Below are positions 17,056 through 25,432 of a stretch of DNA of 64,000 nucleotides, in pieces; within the stretch, counting starts at the first letter, position 1; every line of letters starts with the position of its first letter. A model generated the notes under the pieces. The model searched no databases and had not been told where the DNA came from. It saw only the letters and a program-made list of their open reading frames with translations. The position numbers were made by a program, and so were the translations under genes. The DNA lies in assembly GCA_034423775.1 (NCBI GenBank), contig CP139918.1, positions 558,001-622,000 on the forward strand, given 5' to 3'. The DNA is from Alphaproteobacteria bacterium US3C007. GTDB taxonomy: Bacteria; Pseudomonadota; Alphaproteobacteria; Rhodobacterales; Rhodobacteraceae.

Positions 17056-17082
17056 TAAACAATTGGTTCAACCGACCGTAAT
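17056..17082 (+). promoter_or_regulatory. Sigma-28-type promoter of the 17150 gene
   Basis: TAAA (17056-17059), 15 bp, then ACCGTAAT (17075-17082). Spacing and -10 core match the boxes before fliS, flgM and the expressed flagellin, and the general FliA consensus TAAA-N15-GCCGATAA. It ends 67 bp before the ATG. Confidence 0.65.
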
Positions 17083-17149
17083 TATAGACTATAAGCTTAT
17101 GAGGGCGATGTACTGCCCATTTTAGATTCTCTTGAAGGAAGCCGGTCTC

Positions 17150-17581
17150 ATGACGAAGCAGTTCAATCGCCTTACGGATGATAAGAACAAAAAATCAGCC
17201 GTCTGGCATGAATTTAAAATTGTCGAGCAATATCCTTTGCATAAAATCAAAGCGATTATGGCGCGCCGTGAAAAACTTAAAACTGCAATTTCCGAGCAAA
17301 TTTTAATGGCATCAGATCGCTCGTACATGCCCATGAAGTATAAATGGGTTCCTCAACCTGACGGGGATGTGAAACGGGTAACGGTGCCAACAAAGACCAA
17401 ACGCTGGTGGCAACAACTTCCCGACGGAAGATACCAGATCGTAATAAAATATCGCGGTAAGATGCTCGAACTGGAAGCTGGAAAAGAGGCGATTGAAGTT
17501 TCGGATTGGAATGATCTTGTGCCAACTTTTAAGCGTATCATCACCTCTATTGACCAAGGTGATTTCGACTTATTCCTTTGA
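17150..17581 (+). CDS. Hypothetical protein, probable late flagellar gene
   Basis: 143 aa from the ATG at 17150 (GAAGGAA about 10 bp upstream); a TTG at 17132 is the alternative. It is basic, with a Lys-rich N-terminal 60 residues (MARREKLKTAISEQILMASDR) and a beta-rich, Trp-containing middle (TKTKRWWQQLPDGRYQIVIKYRGKMLEL). No family recognised with certainty. A sigma-28-like box lies upstream and fliS follows directly with its own sigma-28 box. Late flagellar expression suggests a role in filament, chaperone, motility or chemotaxis functions (inference). Confidence 0.65.
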   Translation: MTKQFNRLTDDKNKKSAVWHEFKIVEQYPLHKIKAIMARREKLKTAISEQILMASDRSYMPMKYKWVPQPDGDVKRVTVPTKTKRWWQQLPDGRYQIVIKYRGKMLELEAGKEAIEVSDWNDLVPTFKRIITSIDQGDFDLFL

Positions 17582-17626
17582 TTTAAAACATATTTTAGGA
17601 ATTTTTCTTTTTAAATATTTTTTATC

Positions 17627-17653
17627 TAAACAAAAGTTTTCTACAGCCGTATT
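17627..17653 (+). promoter_or_regulatory. Sigma-28-type promoter of fliS
   Basis: TAAA (17627-17630), 15 bp, then GCCGTATT (17646-17653), followed by fliS after 26 bp. It is the best match to the FliA consensus in the window. Confidence 0.7.
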
Positions 17654-17679
17654 TCACTGTGACACAAATGGAGGTGGTC

Positions 17680-18048
17680 ATGAACAAATACGTCGGAAAG
17701 CAAGCTTACAAAAATTCTGCTGTATCAGCACCTCGCATTGAAGACGCCCATGGCGCGATCACCGTGTGTTTGGACACATTGCTGCACAATTTGAAGATCC
17801 TTGCGGAGGGTCCAGACCATACAAGCGAACTTTATGGTAAAATCACCAGCAAGTGTTTGACGGCGATTTACATTTTGCAAACCAGCCTTGATTTTGAAAA
17901 AGGCGGGGTAATTTCTGACAATCTGTTCAAGCTATATGAATATGTGAAATATCAAGTTATGGCGACGTCCAAGAAAGAAGCTGCTAATTTGGATCAAGCA
18001 ATTGAAGTGGTCACTGAAATCACCACAACATGGCGGGCTATTTCCTAA
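17680..18048 (+). CDS. fliS: Flagellin export chaperone FliS
   Basis: 122 aa. FliS binds the C-terminus of flagellin in the cytoplasm, prevents premature polymerisation and delivers it to the export gate. The sequence has the four-helix FliS pattern: N-terminal YVGKQAYKNSAV, then a helix LDTLLHNLKIL, TSKCLTAIYILQTSLDFEKGG and a final helix ending TTTWRAI. The start at 17680 is preceded by GGAGGTGG, and an upstream in-frame ATG at 17659 overlaps that site. The stop overlaps the start of the next gene (TAATG), so the two are translationally coupled. A sigma-28 box lies just upstream. Confidence 0.9.
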   Translation: MNKYVGKQAYKNSAVSAPRIEDAHGAITVCLDTLLHNLKILAEGPDHTSELYGKITSKCLTAIYILQTSLDFEKGGVISDNLFKLYEYVKYQVMATSKKEAANLDQAIEVVTEITTTWRAIS

Positions 18049-18350
18049 TGTTGGACGCGGTCGAAACCATGGGCGCATCAGATTTGGATCTGCTCACGCA
18101 AGATTTGCAATCTTGTTTGCAGAGCCAAAACATCGATGAAGCGCTAAAATTGGCCGAGAAGCGCCATAATATGATTGTGGCTTTGTTTGAGGATTTGGAA
18201 GGTAAAACGGCGGACATGTCAGAGATTGCGGGCAAATCCATGCAGGACCTGTCATTTGAACGGTCCATCCTGCAGGCGCAGCGCTCAGTTGACAGAACCG
18301 CCTTCGTTGCGCGCCGTACAGCTGTGAGCGCATATATGAAGCAGCCCTAA
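18048..18350 (+). CDS. FliT-like small helical protein
   Basis: 100 aa, all helical, coupled to fliS by the overlapping TAATG. Size, position directly after fliS and pattern (two or three amphipathic helices: LLTQDLQSCLQSQNIDEALKLAEKRHNMIVALFEDL) match FliT, the chaperone for the filament cap FliD, which in other bacteria also modulates transcription. Sequence similarity to enteric FliT is weak, so the assignment rests mainly on context. Confidence 0.6.
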   Translation: MLDAVETMGASDLDLLTQDLQSCLQSQNIDEALKLAEKRHNMIVALFEDLEGKTADMSEIAGKSMQDLSFERSILQAQRSVDRTAFVARRTAVSAYMKQP

Positions 18351-18383
18351 AGCCGGGCCAAAGACCAATAAATAGTCTGAAAA

Positions 18384-19697
18384 TTAAACGGGTAAGATAT
18401 ACTCGAAGAATATTTTGAGCGTTTGCACATCAACGGCCTTTAAATCGCTTTGCAAACTGGGATCACCCGTCAAGGCAGCAACTTTTCCGCCCCGATTGTA
18501 TAGGCTCATCAATTGCTTCGGCGATGCGCGCCCATAGTCACATTTATTGAAAATAACAGATAAATTTGCAGGTGAGACGCGCAAGATCTCATCCATAGAG
18601 CCGGCATTCATTTCTGCGGGTAAAACCATCACAACATGTACATGAGAAAAAATTTGCCCGTCGCGTTTGAAAACTGCGCAAAATTCAGGATGTTTTTCCC
18701 ACGCTATCTCAGAAATTTGCGCTTGAGGGGCAAGAATGTTGGATGCGCTACATATTTTTTGGCGGCTTTGTGCAAAGTTCAACACCCGCGCGTAAAAGCT
18801 CAGCCGGTCGGTTTCAAACAAAACCTCTTCACTCACGTGGAGCACCTGCGGTTTCTCGCTAGACTGCTGCGTAATATTTTGCATTAAGCCCGCGATCAGC
18901 GTCGATTTTCCACTGCCGGGGGGGCCAATGAACACCACATTCTGCCTTGGCTGAAAAAGTTCTGCGGCTTTAGGGTCGATAAATATCTCCACCAACCGGT
19001 CCAGAAGCGCGTCTTTTTCGATCGCTCCCTCAAATTCGCTTATTTTGATTTCTGCCTTGATGAATTCTGAGCTGAGGCCAATGGCCAATAAATCTCCGAA
19101 ACTGAGCCCCGGCGCATTGCTCTCAAGACTGGCTGCATGAGCGGATTTTTTTTCACTCGGTAAGTTCGCCGGCGCGGCCTTTTCAAAACCCAGCGGTGTT
19201 GCGCCATCAGCTTGGGTTTCCTCGGGCGCGGGCCCAGAAATAGGAGCGGTTTTATTTTCCACATCATCGAACAAGGATGCAGGGCTCGAATCCCCAATTT
19301 TTGCATCTGTTTGAATGTCTGGTGCGCCATCAGCAGCGCTGTCGGCGCGCGCTGCAACCGGCTTGGCTGGCGCAAGCTCGTCTGTTTGCGTTAAACTGTT
19401 TGCCTCTATAGCCTTGCTCAACGCGGATAGATCTAGCGTTGTATCGGCGTCTAAATCAGAGGTTTGCCGCTGTTGGCGGAAATCATCCAAGCTGGTTTTT
19501 GCAGATTTCAACCAGCGTTCAGCATCGCGGCTATTTTTGACCGGTCGCTTTTTGGGCGGCTCGATTGAGGCTGTAATCTCAACAAAGCTTCCCACATTTT
19601 TAATACCGATAATGAAAGCATCTTCGCCAAGTTTGGTCTGCACCTTTTCAAGCGCAGTTGCCGTATCGGCGGCGCGAAATATCAGTTCATTGACCAT
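18384..19697 (-). CDS. flhF: FlhF-like SRP-type GTPase, divergent
   Basis: 437 aa. FlhF is a membrane-associated GTPase that sets the site and number of polar flagella. The N-terminus has the FlhF-type start (FRAADTATALEKVQTKLGEDAFI), then a long variable linker to about residue 200, then a GTPase domain with P-loop GPPGSGKS (258-265) and the EVLFETDRLSFYARVLNF helix that corresponds to the FlhF/Ffh region after G2. The G3 DTAG motif cannot be found and G4 reads NKCD, so nucleotide hydrolysis is doubtful. It starts 28 bp after flhA and is presumably in that operon. No flhG neighbour is present. Confidence 0.75.
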   Translation of the reverse strand: MVNELIFRAADTATALEKVQTKLGEDAFIIGIKNVGSFVEITASIEPPKKRPVKNSRDAERWLKSAKTSLDDFRQQRQTSDLDADTTLDLSALSKAIEANSLTQTDELAPAKPVAARADSAADGAPDIQTDAKIGDSSPASLFDDVENKTAPISGPAPEETQADGATPLGFEKAAPANLPSEKKSAHAASLESNAPGLSFGDLLAIGLSSEFIKAEIKISEFEGAIEKDALLDRLVEIFIDPKAAELFQPRQNVVFIGPPGSGKSTLIAGLMQNITQQSSEKPQVLHVSEEVLFETDRLSFYARVLNFAQSRQKICSASNILAPQAQISEIAWEKHPEFCAVFKRDGQIFSHVHVVMVLPAEMNAGSMDEILRVSPANLSVIFNKCDYGRASPKQLMSLYNRGGKVAALTGDPSLQSDLKAVDVQTLKIFFEYILPV

Positions 19698-19724
19698 AGC
19701 GTATTTCCAATATTCCTTGGCTCA

Positions 19725-21821
19725 TTAGGTTTGCTCGGCACCTGAAACGGTCGCGATTACTTCTACCTTTTTGCTTTCAGGCAGTTCTGTAAACGATAAA
19801 ATATTTAAATCACTTAGATGCGCGCGCACAAGTTTTGACAATTTTTTGCGAATAACCGGGGCCACAATCAGGAATGGAACCTTGCTTTCAGCCATTTGAT
19901 CATCCACCACAGAGGATAGTTTCTGGATCATGTTCTGCGATAATTTTCCGTCGATAATCAAATCACTTTGTTGATTTTGACGGTCGGCATTGATCAATAG
20001 GTTCTCGAATTCGGGATCTAGCGTTATAACGGGAATAGCGTCTTTGTGGGGCACCATACGTTGTAAAAGCAGCGGAATTAAGTAGGGCCTCAAGGCTTCG
20101 GCTGTGTCATCAATGCTCATATTGCGGCCAGACAGCTCGGCCAAGACCTCTAAGATTTTGCGCATATCATTGATTGGAATTTGTTCTTCCAAAAGCTTTT
20201 TCATGATGGCCGTCAGATTGTGCAACGGCACCAATTTGGGAACCACAGATTCCACCAAAGAGGGGCTTGCTTCGGCCAACCGGTCAATTACCTGCTTTAA
20301 TTCATCCTGGCCGATCAGCTCATGCGCATTTTGTTCGATGACTTTGGAAAGCTGCGTTGTGATAACCGCTTCCGGCTCTACCACCACATAGCCGCGGGCC
20401 TCAGCCAGCGTGCGTTGTTGTTCAGTGATCCAATAGGCTTCCAGGCCAAATGTTGGTTCAATGACCTTCTCACCCTCAAGCGCGATCGCGCTGTCGCCAG
20501 TTGGAATGGTAAGCAACCGGCCCGGATATACTTTATCTTCCGCAACGATGCGCTGGCCAATTTTAATCTGATAAAAATTCGGCTCTAAATTCAGATCATC
20601 TTTGATCCGAACGCTGGGTATGACAAAGCCGAGCGATTTTGAAATATCTTTGCGCACGCCAGCGATGCGGGTCACCAAAGGACCATTCACCTCATCTTCC
20701 ACCAACGCAATCAGCGGATAGCTTAATACAACCGAAATACGAGAATTATCTGTGATTTGCTCGGCGCTCACCGTGCTATTGTCTTCTTCATATTCTTCAT
20801 CTGCAAAACTATCGATCATATCGGGTGTTTCGGCCCTGCCTGCATAGCGACTGATCATAAAGCCAATCATGCCGGTGATCGCGGCCAGTGATAAAAATAA
20901 AACCGATGGCATCCCTGGAACCAGCCCCATAATGCCGATCACAACTGCAACGGGATACCAGGCTTGCGGAATGCTGATCTGTCCGCCGATATGCTCTGAC
21001 ATAGATCCGCTTGACGACACCCGCGTGACGATAATCGCAGTGCCAATTGACAAAAGCAGCGAAGGTATTTGCGCCACCAAGCCATCGCCGATTGACAAAA
21101 TTGTATAGAGCGATGCGGCCTCTCCCAGGCTCAAGGAATATTGCGCAACGCCAATCGTGATGCCGCCCAGAATATTGATCGCCAAGATCAAAATACCGGC
21201 AACAGCATCGCCCTTCACAAATTTCGAAGCACCATCCATCGAGCCGTAAAAATCCGCTTCGCGGGCCACCTCGTTGCGTCGCTCTGTGGCTTCTTCGGGC
21301 GTTAGAATTCCAGCATTCAGGTCGGCATCAATCGCCATTTGTTTGCCAGGCATCGAATCCAATGTGAATCGCGCGGTCACTTCTGATACACGGCCCGCAC
21401 CTTTGGTAATCACTACAAGATTAATGATCACAAGAATTGCAAAGACGAAAATACCCACAACAAAGTTGCCTGCAATCACAAAGCTGCCAAAGGCTTCAAT
21501 AACCTGCCCTGCAGCATCTGTCCCCGTATGTCCATTTGCTAGAACAATTCGTGTGGACGCCACGTTCAAAGCAAGCCTCAGGACCGTTGCAACCAATAAA
21601 AGCGTCGGAAAACTTGAGAAATCCAAAGGTCGAAACGAATGAATGGCGATCATTAAAACCAAAAGTGCCAAAAGAATATTGAAGCTGAAAAACACATCCA
21701 GCAGGAAAGTTGGGAGCGGCAGCACCATCATGGCGACGATCACTAAAATGCCGAGCGGCATTACAGAATCGCTTAAATATCGGCGGAGCGAATTTATTTT
21801 AAATGTCTCAATAAGCGCCAC
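19725..21821 (-). CDS. flhA: Flagellar export gate protein FlhA
   Basis: 698 aa, the usual FlhA length. The N-terminal half has eight membrane segments (residues about 20-325). Between them lies the conserved cytoplasmic FHIPEP region (GRVSEVTARFTLDSMPGKQMAIDADLNAG). The C-terminal half is the cytoplasmic ring domain (LSYPLIALVEDEVNGPLVTRI, then AEALRPYLIPLLLQRMVPH). FlhA forms the nonameric gate ring that receives substrate-chaperone complexes. A sigma-54 box (21856-21871) lies upstream, divergent from flgP. flhF follows in the same direction. Confidence 0.97.
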   Translation of the reverse strand: MALIETFKINSLRRYLSDSVMPLGILVIVAMMVLPLPTFLLDVFFSFNILLALLVLMIAIHSFRPLDFSSFPTLLLVATVLRLALNVASTRIVLANGHTGTDAAGQVIEAFGSFVIAGNFVVGIFVFAILVIINLVVITKGAGRVSEVTARFTLDSMPGKQMAIDADLNAGILTPEEATERRNEVAREADFYGSMDGASKFVKGDAVAGILILAINILGGITIGVAQYSLSLGEAASLYTILSIGDGLVAQIPSLLLSIGTAIIVTRVSSSGSMSEHIGGQISIPQAWYPVAVVIGIMGLVPGMPSVLFLSLAAITGMIGFMISRYAGRAETPDMIDSFADEEYEEDNSTVSAEQITDNSRISVVLSYPLIALVEDEVNGPLVTRIAGVRKDISKSLGFVIPSVRIKDDLNLEPNFYQIKIGQRIVAEDKVYPGRLLTIPTGDSAIALEGEKVIEPTFGLEAYWITEQQRTLAEARGYVVVEPEAVITTQLSKVIEQNAHELIGQDELKQVIDRLAEASPSLVESVVPKLVPLHNLTAIMKKLLEEQIPINDMRKILEVLAELSGRNMSIDDTAEALRPYLIPLLLQRMVPHKDAIPVITLDPEFENLLINADRQNQQSDLIIDGKLSQNMIQKLSSVVDDQMAESKVPFLIVAPVIRKKLSKLVRAHLSDLNILSFTELPESKKVEVIATVSGAEQT

Positions 21822-21855
21822 GGTGAAGAAACCTTTTCTACTTTACACCCTAACA

Positions 21856-21871
21856 GGCAAAAACTGTGCCA
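21856..21871 (-). promoter_or_regulatory. Sigma-54 promoter of flhA
   Basis: On the minus strand: TGGCACAGTTTTTGCC, with exact GG-N10-GC spacing, 35 bp before the flhA start. It is divergent from the flgP box, 30 bp away. Confidence 0.85.
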
Positions 21872-21901
21872 AAGTTCAAAACTTACCGCTTACCGCAGTT
21901 T

Positions 21902-21917
21902 TGGCACGAAACATGCT
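21902..21917 (+). promoter_or_regulatory. Sigma-54 promoter of the flgP operon
   Basis: TGGCACGAAACATGCT, exact GG-N10-GC spacing, 35 bp before the GTG of flgP. It shares the 130-bp intergenic region with the flhA box, so one enhancer site could serve both. Confidence 0.85.
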
Positions 21918-21951
21918 TGTAGTTGAGAGTGATAGCTGAGGAGTAAAGACC

Positions 21952-22509
21952 GTGTTCGAGAAAAACAGGAATAGGCCGCCAAGACTTTATCGTTTCCCCC
22001 TTGCAGTCTGTGCACTGTCTTTTGGGCTTCTTATGGGCTGTGACACGAATGGGGGGCTGCCCAGTTTGGCGCAGATTTTAGAGCCGTCTCCCGCCGCTCC
22101 GGCGCCGCAAACAAACGATCAAATGGCCATCGTAAATGCGGTAGATGCAACAGCCGCCGTTACCCAGCCACGCGTTGAAGTGATCCCAACACTCACCGGA
22201 ATGGGCTATGCCAGTATTTCTGCCCAACCCGCAAAATCGGCAAACCAGCGACGTTTGATGGCCATTCGCTCAGCGCGGCTGCAAGCGATGCGCAATCTTA
22301 CCGAGCAGGTTCACGGCGTTCAGATCGACTCGCAAACCACAATTATTGATGCCATCGTTCAAAATGACTCGTTGAGAGCTTCGGTTGATGGCGTGATTTT
22401 GGGCGCCAAAACGGTGCGCATCAACCCCGTTGGGCGCGACACATATGAGGTGGTTTTAGAGCTAGATCAAGCGCTCCTTTCCAATATTATGCGCACCGTA
22501 CGAGGTTAA
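21952..22509 (+). CDS. flgP: FlgP-like outer-membrane lipoprotein
   Basis: 185 aa. A basic N-terminus and hydrophobic segment lead to a lipobox (LLMGC, Cys30), followed by a Pro/Ala linker and an LPP20-type domain (QRRLMAIRSARLQAMRNLTEQVHGVQI). FlgP of Vibrio and Campylobacter is an outer-membrane lipoprotein that builds extra basal disks or rings around the flagellar base. The GTG start is supported by GAGGAG. It is first in an operon with flgT (1-bp gap), a LysM gene and flgA, and is driven by a sigma-54 box. Confidence 0.8.
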   Translation: MFEKNRNRPPRLYRFPLAVCALSFGLLMGCDTNGGLPSLAQILEPSPAAPAPQTNDQMAIVNAVDATAAVTQPRVEVIPTLTGMGYASISAQPAKSANQRRLMAIRSARLQAMRNLTEQVHGVQIDSQTTIIDAIVQNDSLRASVDGVILGAKTVRINPVGRDTYEVVLELDQALLSNIMRTVRG

Positions 22510-22510
22510 A

Positions 22511-23626
22511 ATGCGGAGTGGGCGCCCCTTTTTGAAGCGGTTTCTTGCACTAGCCTTCTGTTTCATAGGGATGGCCAATAGTGGCTTTACCGCCAATATC
22601 GCCACCGTTGATGCAACTGGTCGCGCCGCGCTGTCGGGCCATAGCGAGCAAAAAGCGCGTCGGTTTGCGCTTGAAGATGCGCTATATCTTGCGGCGTTGA
22701 AAAATGGCGTGCGTATCAGCGGTACATTGGTGTCTCATAATGGCGTGCTGCTGCGCGATATAATCACCCAAAACTCAGACGCAAAGTTGGTTGATTTCAA
22801 AATTTTGAAAGAGAATAAATCATCAACGCATTACCAAGTCAGTATAAGAGCGTTTTTTGCAGAGAGCGGCGCGCAAACCTGCGCCAATCCGCGCTTTGAA
22901 AAAGCCCTTGTGTTGCGTCCAAGCGTTTCCATCGGCCAAAAAGTTCATGCGCATCATGCGGCTTTGGCGCCCGAACTTGGCAAAGCAATCACGCATTATA
23001 TCTCGCAAAACTATCCGGGGCCCCTGAACAGTGGCGAGATGATGAGCTTTGCGGATTTTAAGAAGCGCCAAAGCCCAAAAAAAATGCTAAATTACGCCAG
23101 TTTGCAATCCAACCAATTGGGCGCGGTTGACGCCGCACTTTTGATTTCTACGGATGTGACACTGCGTTCGGGAAGCGGTGGGGTGCATGCAATGATTTCA
23201 CTTTCCGCCATTTCGGCGCGAAATTTGACCGAGGTCTTTTCATCAAACTTGCAGATTTTGGCGCCCCTCTCCCCGAAAACGCCCTTCCGAACCTTAAATC
23301 TTTTGGATGCCAGATCCCCGGTATTTGATTTAATGGCAGTTTTTGGAGCTGTCGATCAGATGATCGGCCAGTTTCGTTTGGCCTCTTGCGTACCGTTGCA
23401 AGCACCTTTGGCGTTGGCGGGAACAAATTTAATGTTCCCTCACGGCGAAAATGCGGGCATCAAAACAGGCGCGCTTGCTTATGTTACAGCGGGCGAGCAT
23501 GCTTGGGTGCTTCTGGAAGTCTCTGAGGTGATGACGGGTCAAGCGATGATGCGACCGATTAATAATTTTCAAAGCTCGGAAAGTTTGGCAGGCCAAACCG
23601 TTCAACTTATCGAAGGAACGTTTTAA
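22511..23626 (+). CDS. flgT: FlgT/MotF-like flagellar H-ring protein
   Basis: 371 aa with a signal peptide (residues 1-28, ending FTA). The N-terminal domain (VDATGRAALSGHSEQKARRFALEDALYLAALKNGV) matches the FlgT N-domain. A TolB-like middle domain and a small C-terminal beta domain (GIKTGALAYVT) follow. In Vibrio, FlgT forms the periplasmic H ring that anchors the stator; a distant homologue, MotF, is needed for rotation in R. sphaeroides. It is directly coupled to flgP and overlaps the next gene's ATG. Confidence 0.75.
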   Translation: MRSGRPFLKRFLALAFCFIGMANSGFTANIATVDATGRAALSGHSEQKARRFALEDALYLAALKNGVRISGTLVSHNGVLLRDIITQNSDAKLVDFKILKENKSSTHYQVSIRAFFAESGAQTCANPRFEKALVLRPSVSIGQKVHAHHAALAPELGKAITHYISQNYPGPLNSGEMMSFADFKKRQSPKKMLNYASLQSNQLGAVDAALLISTDVTLRSGSGGVHAMISLSAISARNLTEVFSSNLQILAPLSPKTPFRTLNLLDARSPVFDLMAVFGAVDQMIGQFRLASCVPLQAPLALAGTNLMFPHGENAGIKTGALAYVTAGEHAWVLLEVSEVMTGQAMMRPINNFQSSESLAGQTVQLIEGTF

Positions 23627-23964
23627 TGCGATCAATAAACCTCCTTTTGGCATTTCTTTTGGTATCCGCAGTACCCGCAATCGCGCAAGAACCTTTCGTC
23701 GTACTGGAATATAGGTCCGGCAATAGCGCTGCTGGCGGCGCAAGCTCGCACCGGGTGCGGCGCGGCGAAACTCTGGCGATGATCGTGGCAAAATATTATG
23801 GGCGCAGCGCCGTTGGGCGGCAGATGTTTGAACAAATTGTACAATCCAATCCCAGAGCCTTTGTGGGCGCAAACCCAAATAGATTGCTCTCTGGGGTCGT
23901 CTTGCGCCTTCCAGGCGGCGATACAGGCGGCGGGGGGCGCGGGGATGATATCTATTTTTTCTAA
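23626..23964 (+). CDS. Secreted LysM-domain protein in the flgP operon
   Basis: 112 aa. A signal peptide (residues 1-20, ending AIA-Q) is followed by a LysM-like region (SHRVRRGETLAMIVAKYYGR, residues about 44-88) and a Gly-rich tail. LysM binds peptidoglycan, so it may anchor the H-ring or P-ring assembly in the cell wall. It starts on the last base of the flgT stop and overlaps flgA by 20 bp. FimV-like or tail-X-like domains look similar; the flagellar role comes from context. Confidence 0.75.
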   Translation: MRSINLLLAFLLVSAVPAIAQEPFVVLEYRSGNSAAGGASSHRVRRGETLAMIVAKYYGRSAVGRQMFEQIVQSNPRAFVGANPNRLLSGVVLRLPGGDTGGGGRGDDIYFF

Positions 23965-24727
23965 GAATAGGGTTTGCGCCGTGCTCATATGTGGGCTTAT
24001 CACGGGGGTTGCCCAAGCGGCTGAGCGGATCAGTGGACACGAGATTGTGGCGCAAATAATTGTTCAGGCCAAAGAGCAGGGGCAGGATGTAATCCCGCGT
24101 TTGGCCGGTCATAAACTGTTTTATCCGTGCAAAACGAAATTAAGCATCGCCCCTAAATTTGAGGATTGGCAAACCATCAACGTATCCTGCGCGCAGCCCT
24201 ATAAATGGGCTATTGCCGTGCGCGCTGATGTTATGATGCCCGCTGATCTTACGATGCCCAAAGATGTTATATCGCCCGCAATTGAGCCGAAAAAAATAAC
24301 GTCAACGATGCCCATCAACGAGGTGGCTCGGCCGCAACATAGTTTTGTGGTCTATAACGCGCCCTTAAAACGCGGCACCGTTATAGAAGCCAAGGACCTG
24401 ATGGTTCAAACAGGGTTTTCTTCAAAAGTATATGGTGGGTATAGACAAGTGTCAGACGTGATCGGGCGCCGGCTCACCAAATCTGTCTCCGCCGGCGCTC
24501 CAAGCTTGGCGCGCCACCTGGAAATAAATTACGCGATCTTAAAAGATGCGATTATCGATGTAACATTGACTCGATCAGGAATTGAAATTATTGGTAAGGC
24601 AGTAGCTCTGTCTGATGGGCAAATTGGTGAAGTGATTACCGTCGCAAACCTTGAAACTGGCGTTAAATTAAAGGCGCTGATAAAAAATTCAAGCGAAGGC
24701 AAAATAATTTCTAAACAATTGCATTAA
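23945..24727 (+). CDS. flgA: Flagellar P-ring assembly chaperone FlgA
   Basis: 260 aa from the ATG at 23945; earlier starts would run through the LysM gene. A signal peptide ends near AQA-A (residue 26). The C-terminal half is the SAF domain (VYNAPLKRGTVIEAKDLMVQ ... VIGRRLTKSVSAGAPSLARHL ... GEVITVANLETGVKLKA). FlgA is a periplasmic chaperone for P-ring protein FlgI. It is last in the flgP operon. FlgI and FlgH are outside the window. Confidence 0.9.
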   Translation: MISIFSKNRVCAVLICGLITGVAQAAERISGHEIVAQIIVQAKEQGQDVIPRLAGHKLFYPCKTKLSIAPKFEDWQTINVSCAQPYKWAIAVRADVMMPADLTMPKDVISPAIEPKKITSTMPINEVARPQHSFVVYNAPLKRGTVIEAKDLMVQTGFSSKVYGGYRQVSDVIGRRLTKSVSAGAPSLARHLEINYAILKDAIIDVTLTRSGIEIIGKAVALSDGQIGEVITVANLETGVKLKALIKNSSEGKIISKQLH

Positions 24728-24738
24728 AGCGCCGTTGT
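24712..24738 (+). promoter_or_regulatory. Sigma-28-type promoter of flgM
   Basis: TAAA (24712-24715), 15 bp, GCCGTTGT (24731-24738). It overlaps the end of flgA and lies 57 bp before the flgM start. Confidence 0.65.
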
Positions 24739-24794
24739 AGTACTTGGAAGAGATAAAATGTTCTTTTGGTGCAGGTCACCTTGGAGTAAAAAAG

Positions 24795-25139
24795 ATGGTA
24801 GATACAGTTCAAAATTTAACCGGGACAACAGCCAGTGTGGTTGTGCCTGAAGCCTCTAGCGCACCGAAAGTTTCTGTCGGAACCGGCTCAGAAACAAGCG
24901 CTGTTGAGTTGGGCAATACCGCACCGGCAACGCCTGTAACGGAAGCTGATGCTGGCAGCGTCTCGGTAGATGTGAAATCTGCGATGGGTGATGTGGTGCA
25001 AGCGATGCAAGACATGCCACCCCCAATTGATATTGAATCGGTACAAAGATTACGGGCTGAAATCGCAAATAATGAGTATCCGGTGGATTACAATAAAATT
25101 TCTGATGCGCTTTTAGCATCGGTTTCGGAATTGTCTTAA
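24795..25139 (+). CDS. flgM: Anti-sigma-28 factor FlgM
   Basis: 114 aa from the ATG at 24795 (GGAG 9 bp upstream). The N-terminal 75 residues are a disordered Ser/Thr/Val/Ala-rich region. The C-terminus carries the conserved sigma-binding helices (DIESVQRLRAEIANNEYPVD, then YNKISDALL). FlgM holds FliA inactive until the hook is complete and is then exported. A sigma-28 box upstream would give the usual feedback. It is followed by flgN. Confidence 0.88.
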   Translation: MVDTVQNLTGTTASVVVPEASSAPKVSVGTGSETSAVELGNTAPATPVTEADAGSVSVDVKSAMGDVVQAMQDMPPPIDIESVQRLRAEIANNEYPVDYNKISDALLASVSELS

Positions 25140-25150
25140 CCTTACCGCCT

Positions 25151-25432
25151 ATGGTGCAGTCAGTCTCAGACGTACTTGTCGCGCTTGAAGCTGAAGCCCA
25201 ATTGCTCAAGCTGGAACGACCATCAAGCGCCTCATATCATGAGGCGTGTCTTTCTTTTTTAAACAAAGCCAAAAATGAACTTGCTGACATTCAGCCGTTT
25301 TTAAAAGACCTTTCAACACCCGATAAAGAGCGGCTGCGATCTATCCGCGACTTCCTGGTAAGCGAACAAAACTTTTCTGCTGCAGCCTCTGAGTTGCGCA
25401 ATATTTCTTCCATAGAACATCTCTTGAAATGA
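25151..25432 (+). CDS. flgN: FlgN-like hook-filament junction chaperone
   Basis: 93 aa, helical (VLVALEAEAQLLKLERP ... FLNKAKNELADIQPFLKDL). FlgN chaperones hook-associated proteins FlgK and FlgL. It is shorter than enteric FlgN (about 140 aa), so the identification relies on helix pattern and its position 11 bp after flgM. The ATGA overlap couples it to the next gene. Confidence 0.6.
   Translation: MVQSVSDVLVALEAEAQLLKLERPSSASYHEACLSFLNKAKNELADIQPFLKDLSTPDKERLRSIRDFLVSEQNFSAAASELRNISSIEHLLK

Noticed and set aside
23429..24112. Leftward 227-codon frame opposite flgT, the LysM gene and flgA
   Set aside because: It spans three well-supported genes on the other strand and has no recognisable domain.
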